From NCBI GenBank assembly GCA_030597965.1, contig JAUVQU010000084.1, positions 1-9,487 on the forward strand: 9,487 nt of DNA. Direction: 5' to 3'. Below the pieces are notes generated by a model that saw only the letters and a list, made by a program, of their open reading frames with translations, was not told the origin of the DNA and did no database searches. The stretch is from Cellvibrionaceae bacterium (GTDB lineage: Bacteria; Pseudomonadota; Gammaproteobacteria; Pseudomonadales; Cellvibrionaceae). Below, piece by piece: positions 1 to 5,438 of this stretch; the first letter of the stretch is position 1, and every line of letters begins with the position of its first letter. The position numbers and the translations under genes were made by a program.

Positions 1-2065
1 CTCCGCAATCAACCAGCATGGCTGGTGTAATAGTTACCTTGCCGCCAGCAGCGGCTTCGAGGGCTGCTTCACCCACGGTGTTTATCATCACGTAGCGTGA
101 GGCGTTCCAGATTTTGTTGCAGAAGTTGCGGTAGCCTTCGAGGCGCTTCATGTCCCAGTTGATGTCGCGGCCAGTTGAGGCCAGTGCCGCCAGAGTGAAC
201 CTTAAGGCATCAGTACCGTAGGCTTCGATACCGTTAGCGAATTCTTTCTTGGTGCGCTTGCCAATCTTTTCGGCCAGCTTTGGCTGCATCATGTTGCCAC
301 AGCGTTTTGCTAATAAGTCATCCAGACCAATACCATCGATCAAATCGATGGGATCGAGCACGTTGCCCTTTGATTTTGACATCTTGTCGCCGGCTTCGTC
401 GCGGATCAGACCAGTGACGTAAACTGTTTTAAAGGGTACTTCTGGTTTGCCATTTTCGTCTTTCATGAAGTGCATGGTCATCATGATCATGCGGGCAACC
501 CAGAAGAAGATGATGTCGAAACCGGTAACCAACACATCGGTCGAGTGGAAGTGTTCCAGACGCTTGGCTATTTCCGGCAGGTTATCTTTGTTTGGCCAGC
601 CCAGTGTGGCAAAAGTCCAGAGCGCAGAGCTGAACCAGGTATCGAGTACATCGTTGTCCTGGTTTAGGGTAATTTCGCTGCCCAGTTTGTTCTTGGCGCG
701 TACATCGGCCTCGTCGTGGCCTACGTAAACATTACCCGCTTCGTCGTACCAGGCGGGAATGCGGTGGCCCCACCAAAGCTGGCGGGAGATACACCAATCC
801 TGAATGTCGCGCATCCAGGAGAAGTACATGTTTTCGTAGTTCTTTGGCACAAATTCTATGTCGCCGTTTTCAACCGCTTCAATCGCTGGTTTGGCGAGGG
901 TTTTGGCGTCTACGTACCACTGGTCTGTGAGCATTGGTTCTATAACTACACCACCACGGTCGCCGTAAGGCACCTGCAAGGTGTGCGGTTTAATTTCATC
1001 GAGCAGGCCGAGTGCTTCAAAGTCAGCCACGATGGATTTACGCGCAGCGAAGCGCTCCATGCCGTGGTATTTCTCTGGCAGGCTGCCGTCCAGTTCGTCG
1101 TTAACACTGCCATCGGAGCTGAAAGTTTGCGCTTCGTCGCGAATGTCACCGTTAAAAGTGAGGATATTAATCATCGGCAGGTTGTGGCGCTGGCCTACTT
1201 CGTAATCGTTGAAGTCATGGGCTGGGGTAATCTTTACGCAACCGGTGCCTTTCTCCATGTCGGCGTGTTCATCGGCAACGATGGGGATACGACGGCCCAC
1301 CAGCGGCAGTTCAATGAACTTGCCGATGATGCATTGGTAGCGTGGATCTTCCGGGTTTACCGCAACGCCGGTATCACCCAGCATGGTTTCCGGGCGGGTG
1401 GTGGCAACGATGATGTGATCTTTGCCCTCGGCGGTTTTAACGCCGTCAGCCAGTGGGTAGCGCATGTGCCACATGCTGCCGTTGGATTCTTTGTTTTCAA
1501 CTTCCAGGTCGGAAATGGCGGTGTGCAGTTTAGGGTCCCAGTTGACGAGACGCTTGCCGCGGTAGATGAGGCCGTCGTTGTAGAGACGAACAAATACTTC
1601 CTGTACGGCTTCGTTAAAGCCTTCATCCATGGTGAAACGCTCGGTTTCCCAATCGACGGAGTTACCTAAACGACGCATCTGGCGGGTAATGGTGTCGCCG
1701 GACTCTTCTTTCCAATCCCAAATCTTTTCGATGAAGTCATCGCGGCCCAGGTCGTGGCGGGTTTTGTTTTCTTCTGCGGCTAATTTGCGCTCAACAACCA
1801 TCTGTGTGGCGATACCGGCGTGATCGGTACCCACTTGCCACAGGGCCTTTTTGCCATCCATACGCTTGTAGCGTGTCAGTGCATCTTGAATGGTGTGCTG
1901 AAACGCATGACCCATGTGCAGACTGCCGGTGACGTTCGGCGGCGGAATCATGATGCTGTAGCCGTCGCCCTGCAGGGAGTCCTGATCGGGGGAGAAATAG
2001 CCTTTTTCTTCCCACTGCTGGTACCAGTTTTGTTCGATGGCTTGTGGCTGGTAGGTCTTGTCCAT
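1..2065 (-). CDS. valS: Valyl-tRNA synthetase (partial, C-terminus beyond window)
   Basis: Class I aminoacyl-tRNA synthetase that charges tRNA-Val with valine and hydrolyses mischarged Thr-tRNA-Val; cytoplasmic. My reverse-strand translation starts at ATG 2065-2063 (MDKTYQPQAIEQNWYQQW) and stays open for 688 codons to the left edge. Visible landmarks: the HIGH-type motif within PPPNVTGSLHMGH (residues 41-53), the editing-domain motif TTRPETM (222-228, with Thr222 at the same number as the known E. coli editing residue), and KMSKS (561-565). The anticodon-binding domain begins after that (RDINWDMKRLEGYRNFCNKIWNASRYVM). The family is about 950 residues, so roughly 260 C-terminal residues, including the coiled-coil arm, lie outside. 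A weak GGAA precedes the start. It is divergent from purC across a 475-base gap. Nothing suggests damage. The long plus-strand open frame over 716-1669 is its antisense shadow. Confidence 0.97.
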   Translation of the reverse strand, partial: MDKTYQPQAIEQNWYQQWEEKGYFSPDQDSLQGDGYSIMIPPPNVTGSLHMGHAFQHTIQDALTRYKRMDGKKALWQVGTDHAGIATQMVVERKLAAEENKTRHDLGRDDFIEKIWDWKEESGDTITRQMRRLGNSVDWETERFTMDEGFNEAVQEVFVRLYNDGLIYRGKRLVNWDPKLHTAISDLEVENKESNGSMWHMRYPLADGVKTAEGKDHIIVATTRPETMLGDTGVAVNPEDPRYQCIIGKFIELPLVGRRIPIVADEHADMEKGTGCVKITPAHDFNDYEVGQRHNLPMINILTFNGDIRDEAQTFSSDGSVNDELDGSLPEKYHGMERFAARKSIVADFEALGLLDEIKPHTLQVPYGDRGGVVIEPMLTDQWYVDAKTLAKPAIEAVENGDIEFVPKNYENMYFSWMRDIQDWCISRQLWWGHRIPAWYDEAGNVYVGHDEADVRAKNKLGSEITLNQDNDVLDTWFSSALWTFATLGWPNKDNLPEIAKRLEHFHSTDVLVTGFDIIFFWVARMIMMTMHFMKDENGKPEVPFKTVYVTGLIRDEAGDKMSKSKGNVLDPIDLIDGIGLDDLLAKRCGNMMQPKLAEKIGKRTKKEFANGIEAYGTDALRFTLAALASTGRDINWDMKRLEGYRNFCNKIWNASRYVMINTVGEAALEAAAGGKVTITPAMLVDCG

Positions 2066-2161
2066 GGTGCTAATGTTCCAAAATCGTATTTTTAGATTGG
2101 GTGAAAACTACTGCGCTTAAATATACGTCGTTAAAATCAGGTTCAAAATGCTCACTTATTA

Positions 2162-2167
2162 ATTATA
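2162..2167 (-). promoter_or_regulatory. Candidate valS -10 box
   Basis: A perfect TATAAT on the minus strand inside an AT-rich imperfect palindrome (2155-2169), about 97 bases upstream of the valS ATG. No TTGACA-like -35 is visible at 16-18 bases and no extended TGn is present, so only the -10 supports the call. Confidence 0.3.
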
Positions 2168-2270
2168 AGCTGCGCGTTTTCGCCTGCTTTTACCTCGCCT
2201 ATTCTGCGCTCGTGACGTTTTCACGCAATCTGAGCTGCTGGGGGGGCATTTGCCCAATCAAAGGGGCAGA

Positions 2271-2276
2271 ATTATA
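2271..2276 (-). promoter_or_regulatory. Second candidate valS -10 box, GC-rich discriminator
   Basis: A perfect TATAAT on the minus strand followed by TCTGCCCC, the kind of GC-rich discriminator seen at stringently controlled promoters of translation genes. It would give a leader of about 200 bases for valS. No clear -35 is seen. It could be used with, or instead of, the nearer TATAAT box. Confidence 0.3.
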
Positions 2277-2313
2277 CAGGGATGAGGTCGACGATGGGAG
2301 GGGTTTTTGTCTC

Positions 2314-2337
2314 TGTGGGAGCTTGCTACGCAAACGA
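2314..2337 (+). repeat. REP repeat copy 1 (left arm of REPIN)
   Basis: Begins TGTGGGAGC, carrying the GTGG head typical of Pseudomonas-type REPs. An imperfect stem follows: GCTTGC, loop TAC, GCAAAC, with one C/A mismatch, then GA. With copy 2 in inverted orientation it makes a REPIN, the unit mobilised by RAYT (TnpA-REP) transposases in known systems. No RAYT gene lies in this window. Confidence 0.75.
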
Positions 2338-2377
2338 TTTTATAAAATTGATATAGGTGTTGAGAATATTGCGAGGA

Positions 2378-2402
2378 TTCGCCTGCAGGGCAGGCTCCCA
2401 CA
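2378..2402 (-). repeat. REP repeat copy 2 (right arm of REPIN)
   Basis: Read on the minus strand it starts TGTGGGAGC, then has a perfect stem GCCTGC, loop CCT, GCAGGC, and ends GAA. It is inverted relative to copy 1 and 40 bases from it, with the GTGG heads at the outer ends as in classic REPINs. Compared with copy 3 the stem has a T-A to C-G exchange on both sides, so pairing is kept. Confidence 0.78.
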
Positions 2403-2428
2403 GTGTGAATTTTTACAGGTTTAGCTCT

Positions 2429-2453
2429 TGTAGGAGCTTGCCTTGCAAGCGAA
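2429..2453 (+). repeat. REP repeat copy 3 (single)
   Basis: Starts TGTAGGAGC (GTAG head), followed by a perfect six-base stem GCTTGC, loop CTT, GCAAGC, and the tail GAA. It is in the same orientation as copy 1, lies 26 bases after copy 2, and is about 87 bases upstream of the purC start. It may affect the purC leader or simply be a singlet REP. Confidence 0.78.
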
Positions 2454-2540
2454 CTCTTTATAAAGCCGACACCATAAACATCTGGTAGAATTCGCCCTTA
2501 ATTTTGATCTCCCGTTTATACCGAGCTGCAGGAACCCCGC

Positions 2541-3650
2541 ATGACTGAATTAGCCAATAAGGTACTGGCCGTTAACGATAATTTGCCGATTAAGACCGAT
2601 AAACCGGTGCATAGCGGTAAAGTTCGCTCGGTGTACTGGTTAACGGAAGCTGACAGCCGTCGTCTGATTGAAGAAAAAGGCTACGACGTGGCAATCGATG
2701 CGCCACTGGCCATTATGGTGATCAGTGATCGTATCTCTGCGTTTGACTGCATCTGGTCGGGCGAAGGTGGTATGCGTGGTGTGCCGGGTAAGGGTGCGGC
2801 TCTGAATGCGATTTCTAACCACTGGTTTAAGCGTTTCCGTGAAGAGGGGTTGGCCGACAGCCATATTCTGGATATCCCACATCCCTTTGTGTGGATTGTA
2901 CAAAAAGCCAAGCCGGTCATGATTGAGGCGATCTGCCGCCAGTACATTACGGGCTCTATGTGGCGTAGTTATGAGAAGGGCGAGCGTGAGTTTTGCGGTA
3001 TTGAGATTGCCGAAGGGCTCCAGAAAGACCAGAAGTTACCGGAGTTGCTGATTACACCTTCGACCAAAGGTATTTTGGAAGGTATTGCGGGTGTGCCAGC
3101 GGTGGATGATGTGAACATTACCCGCAACGATATTGTGAATAACTTTGAAGCGTTTAACTTCCGCAGCGCGGATGATATTGCCCGGTACGAAAAGCTGCTG
3201 AAGGAAGGTTTTAACGTGATCAGCGATGATCTGGCTAAACTTGATCAGATCTTTGTGGATACCAAGTTTGAGTTTGGTTTTGTCACAGATAAAGCCGGCA
3301 GCGAAAAACTAATTTATATGGATGAAGTGGGTACGCCAGATTCTTCTCGTATCTGGGACGCTGCCGCTTACCGCGAAGGCAGTATTGTGGAGAACTCGAA
3401 AGAGGGTTTCCGCCAGTTTTTGCTCAACTACTTCCCGGACCCAGACATTTTGCTGAATAAAGACCGCATGCAAGAGCGCTTGGCTTTGGCCCGTGACAAC
3501 GAGCTGCCGCTTGAGTCGTTGATGTCGCTCAGTGAAACCTATATTGGCATTGCTGAAAAGATAACGGGCGAGAAGATTGTGCTCGCTGATGACCCCAAGG
3601 CCGATATTGTTGCTGTGTTGCGTGAGCAGTTTGACTTGATTGACGACTAG
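2541..3650 (+). CDS. purC: SAICAR synthetase, long form
   Basis: Phosphoribosylaminoimidazole-succinocarboxamide synthase joins CAIR and aspartate with ATP hydrolysis to make SAICAR in de novo purine synthesis; cytoplasmic. The protein is 369 residues. That matches the long form (~367 aa) of Vibrio, Shewanella and relatives and not the ~237 aa form of E. coli and P. aeruginosa. Visible motifs: the nucleotide-site segment GKVRSVY (26-32), SDRISAFD in the N-terminal domain, the first family signature FVDTKFEFG (238-246), and the second signature MDEVGTPDSSR (260-270). The C-terminal extension after about residue 280 is part of the long form. The start is supported by AGGAA six bases upstream. 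It is alone on the plus strand between two minus-strand genes. Regulation is unclear; a PurR-like sequence lies about 200 bases upstream within a REP. Confidence 0.96.
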   Translation: MTELANKVLAVNDNLPIKTDKPVHSGKVRSVYWLTEADSRRLIEEKGYDVAIDAPLAIMVISDRISAFDCIWSGEGGMRGVPGKGAALNAISNHWFKRFREEGLADSHILDIPHPFVWIVQKAKPVMIEAICRQYITGSMWRSYEKGEREFCGIEIAEGLQKDQKLPELLITPSTKGILEGIAGVPAVDDVNITRNDIVNNFEAFNFRSADDIARYEKLLKEGFNVISDDLAKLDQIFVDTKFEFGFVTDKAGSEKLIYMDEVGTPDSSRIWDAAAYREGSIVENSKEGFRQFLLNYFPDPDILLNKDRMQERLALARDNELPLESLMSLSETYIGIAEKITGEKIVLADDPKADIVAVLREQFDLIDD

Positions 3651-3678
3651 ACAGGCTGAAACATTGATTAAAAACTTC

Positions 3679-3708
3679 AAAAAATCCGTCATTTGACGAC
3701 TTTTTATT
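3679..3708. terminator. Weak bidirectional terminator between purC and the acidic gene
   Basis: CGTCA, loop TT, TGACG forms a short stem flanked by an A run on the left and a T run on the right, with two mismatched positions between stem and tracts. It lies between the convergent stop codons of purC (3650) and the minus-strand gene ending at 3724, so it could serve both. The stem is short, hence modest confidence. Confidence 0.5.
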
Positions 3709-3723
3709 TCTAATGAATTGGCT

Positions 3724-4776
3724 TTATTTGTTCAGTATTTCGCTTAACTTGTCCCTGAGGAGTTGCTCAATATTGGGCAGTAGCTCTGCAACAACTTCAT
3801 CGATGAGTACGGCTTTTTCAGTCTGACTGTTATTTTCAAGCGTTGAGTCGATGGTTTCTACTTTTTCAGATACGTCTTCAAGATTTTCCTCTGCTTGTTC
3901 TTCGGAAGCTTCTTCTAAAAGTTCTTCATCGCTTTCGTTGAGGGTTTCGTTTTCGGGTTCTGTTTCTTCTGCAGCATCGTCAAGAATAATTTCGTTGTCG
4001 TGATCTTCGACTTGATCAAACAGAGATGTCACATTATCAGCGGCGTCGGGCTCGGTGAGTGTGGTTTCTTCTGGGGCTGTGGGTTCGTCATCATTCATAG
4101 AGTCGGCAAAGAGACTTTCTGTGTTCTTTTCGGCTATTTCTTCCCGTATGGCGTCTAAATCGTCACCTGATTTAGTTTCTTCTTTGGGCTCTTCAGGGTT
4201 GCTTTGACCATCAAATAAAGATTCAACCGATTCGGGGTTTTGCTCTGGAGTCTCATCTAGATGTTCATTTTCTATCACTTTGTCATGAGAGGCGTTTTTA
4301 CTGAACAGGCTGAAAAAGCTCTTGGCTGAAAAAGGGTTCTGGCTGTGTGATGAGACCTCTTCTGATTCATCATCCGTTTCATTCTCACCAATTACAGATT
4401 CAGTGTTTGCAGCGTCGTTAAATAGGCTTTCAAGTTGATCAGTTCCCTCTTTGTTGTCGAGCTCGTCAGGTTTTTTCTCTGCATTTTTCGTGATTAAAGG
4501 CCCTTCAAATAAGCTGCGTTGGCCGGGTAGTACGCCTCTGGGTAATTCGGTAGTTATTTTCAGGGTGTTCTCAGCTTTGAGCTCAAGATTCTCAGCCTGA
4601 ATGGCAGGAGCGAGTTCTACCGTATCCTTCAGAACAGGTATATCGAGTTCCTCGTCAAAGTTAACCGCTTGATCCAATAAGGGTATGTCGGCCATTTCTT
4701 CTTCACTGAGAAAGTCTTTAATCGACTCAAGTTCGTTAAGAAGTTCGGCTTTGGTTTCGTTGGAGTTATCAGCCAT
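3724..4776 (-). CDS. Highly acidic protein with six SLF motifs, function unknown
   Basis: I do not know its function. It has 350 residues; by hand count 102 are Asp/Glu and 23 Lys/Arg, so it is strongly acidic and mostly low complexity. Three parts are visible. The N-terminal block (11-55) is helix-prone with two related pieces, DIPLLDQAV (30-38) and DIPVLKDTV (45-53). The long linker, probably disordered, contains S-L-F at 88-90, 117-119, 156-158, 186-188, 221-223 and 251-253. The C-terminal amphipathic helix is at about 322-349 (VLIDEVVAELLPNIEQLL). There is no signal peptide or membrane segment. By position it matches the uncharacterised protein that I recall between holC and valS in Pseudomonas. 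It is last in a pepA-holC operon, 78 bases after the holC stop. No clear Shine-Dalgarno precedes the chosen ATG, which is the last of several tandem ATGs. The repeated motif suggests protein docking, possibly to the sliding clamp, but that is inference. Confidence 0.88.
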   Translation of the reverse strand: MADNSNETKAELLNELESIKDFLSEEEMADIPLLDQAVNFDEELDIPVLKDTVELAPAIQAENLELKAENTLKITTELPRGVLPGQRSLFEGPLITKNAEKKPDELDNKEGTDQLESLFNDAANTESVIGENETDDESEEVSSHSQNPFSAKSFFSLFSKNASHDKVIENEHLDETPEQNPESVESLFDGQSNPEEPKEETKSGDDLDAIREEIAEKNTESLFADSMNDDEPTAPEETTLTEPDAADNVTSLFDQVEDHDNEIILDDAAEETEPENETLNESDEELLEEASEEQAEENLEDVSEKVETIDSTLENNSQTEKAVLIDEVVAELLPNIEQLLRDKLSEILNK

Positions 4777-4815
4777 TGTTATAAACCATTGTTATCAGCC
4801 ATAGTGGTTTGCCAT
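4764..4815 (-). repeat. 13-bp tandem repeat with an ATG in each unit
   Basis: Read on the minus strand: ATGGCTGATAACA (4802-4790), ATGGTTTATAACA (4789-4777) and ATGGCTGATAACT (4776-4764), preceded by a degenerate unit ATGGCAAACCACT (4815-4803). The last clear unit is the start of the acidic gene. Because 13 is not a multiple of three, the ATGs fall in different frames. The upstream ones give only six- or seven-codon peptides ending at TGA or TAA (MADNNGL, MVYNNG, MANHYG). No Shine-Dalgarno is seen before any of them. Confidence 0.8.
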
Positions 4816-4854
4816 TATCTTTTGATTATTGTTCTCTTGCGCATTTCTTAAATG

Positions 4855-5286
4855 TTAAGGGCGGCGCAGGTCATGATTATTGATAGGGTAACCGCGCTCG
4901 CGGTAGAAACTATAGTTTTGGCGAGTTTTTTCCAAAACCTCGGGTTCCTGGCTCACGATCTCGGTGAGGCGCTCAAAGCGACTGAAAGAGGTGGGCACTT
5001 CACTTTTTAAATTGACCATCACGCCGTGATGGTGCGGAGCATCATCGCTCCAGCCTAGTAGTACCTTGGCATGACGCTGTGGCTCGGCTTCAATGTCGTG
5101 GGCGGCAAAGCTTTCCGGCTGGAAAGACCACAGTTGCGCGCTCAGAGATTTAGCTTGCGTCTCTGACTCGCAAGCCACATAGACCTGATTACCTAATTTT
5201 TGAGCTTTATCAATAAGGCGGCAGGCAAAGGCCAAACGCTTTTCGGGCGTATTCTCAGCAAGAATGTAAAAATCAATTCGAGTCAT
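4855..5286 (-). CDS. holC: DNA polymerase III subunit chi
   Basis: The chi subunit of the replicative polymerase clamp loader; in E. coli it pairs with psi (HolD) and binds the SSB C-terminal tail. The protein has 143 residues (E. coli 147). It begins MTRIDFYILAENTPEKRLAFAC, the usual HolC opening of a beta strand followed by a helix carrying R-x-x-x-A-C-R-L. The middle has QVYVACESETQAKSL and LWSF, and the C-terminus ends ERGYPINNHDLRRP. An open frame extends 15 codons further upstream to 5331, but I chose ATG 5286-5284. The protein then begins as the family does, and AGAGG sits seven bases before it. That ribosome site lies in the end of the ERIC-like element. It follows pepA in the same direction and precedes the acidic gene. 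The pepA-holC arrangement is standard in gammaproteobacteria. Confidence 0.94.
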   Translation of the reverse strand: MTRIDFYILAENTPEKRLAFACRLIDKAQKLGNQVYVACESETQAKSLSAQLWSFQPESFAAHDIEAEPQRHAKVLLGWSDDAPHHHGVMVNLKSEVPTSFSRFERLTEIVSQEPEVLEKTRQNYSFYRERGYPINNHDLRRP

Positions 5287-5290
5287 ATGA

Positions 5291-5427
5291 GCACCTCTAA
5301 AAATGCACTTTTCACTCTCTGTCTGCGGCAAGCGCGTGCTCGCTCAGTCACATATTTCATATATGCTCCGTTCACTGTGCGCGCTCTTTTCTTGTCCGAG
5401 CGCGAAAATCACTATTTTTAGAGGCGC
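5291..5427 (-). repeat. ERIC-like palindromic element with 14-bp terminal inverted repeats
   Basis: A 137-base element fills the pepA-holC gap almost exactly, 11 bases after the pepA stop and 4 bases before the holC ATG. The ends are inverted repeats: 5294-5304 (CCTCTAAAAAT) and 5414-5424 (ATTTTTAGAGG) are perfect, and extend to 14 pairs with one G-U in RNA. A second stem pairs 5402-5408 with 5309-5315. The centre on the minus strand reads GTGAA, GGAGC, the CATAT/ATATG hairpin, then GTGACTG and GAGCGAGC. These blocks occur in the same order in the enterobacterial ERIC core. The terminal sequences differ from those I recall for ERIC, so I call it ERIC-like. It encodes no plausible protein and would be transcribed with the operon. 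Confidence 0.72.
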
Positions 5428-5438
5428 CCACGGTAAAA

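Larger units (their letters stand above)
2066..2540. other. Divergent intergenic region valS/purC
   Basis: This 475-base gap carries no convincing gene; an open frame at 2101-2424 runs through REP repeats and has no family resemblance. From left to right it holds the valS leader, two TATAAT boxes on the minus strand (2162-2167 and 2271-2276), a small GGGCA-TT-TGCCC palindrome next to a run of seven G, three REP copies (2314-2453), and the purC leader. On the plus side TAGAAT at 2486-2491 could be a purC -10 box, but I see no good -35 at 16-18 bases. The purC ribosome site AGGAA is at 2530-2534, six bases before the ATG. Confidence 0.7.

Noticed and set aside
716..1669. 317-codon open frame on the plus strand
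   Set aside because: It lies wholly antisense to valS, whose catalytic and editing motifs are intact on the minus strand. The translated sequence has no recognisable family and no ribosome site.
2066..2313. T-box or other tRNA-sensing leader before valS
   Set aside because: No T-box sequence, specifier loop or terminator/antiterminator pair is visible, and T-boxes are essentially absent from gammaproteobacteria.
2101..2424. 107-codon open frame upstream of purC
   Set aside because: It starts at a GTG and runs through a run of seven G and two REP copies. It has no ribosome site and no protein-like features.
2314..2453. CRISPR-like array
   Set aside because: There are only three short repeats, in alternating orientation and with unequal spacing. 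The GTGG/GTAG heads and stems identify them as REPs.
5287..5331. 15-codon N-terminal extension of HolC
   Set aside because: The extension lies in the terminal part of the ERIC-like element. The family opening (FYIL) and the Shine-Dalgarno both support the internal ATG at 5286.
5200..5421. 73-codon open frame on the plus strand across the pepA-holC gap
   Set aside because: It is antisense to holC and then reads through the palindromic element. Its composition is that of repeat DNA and not of a protein.
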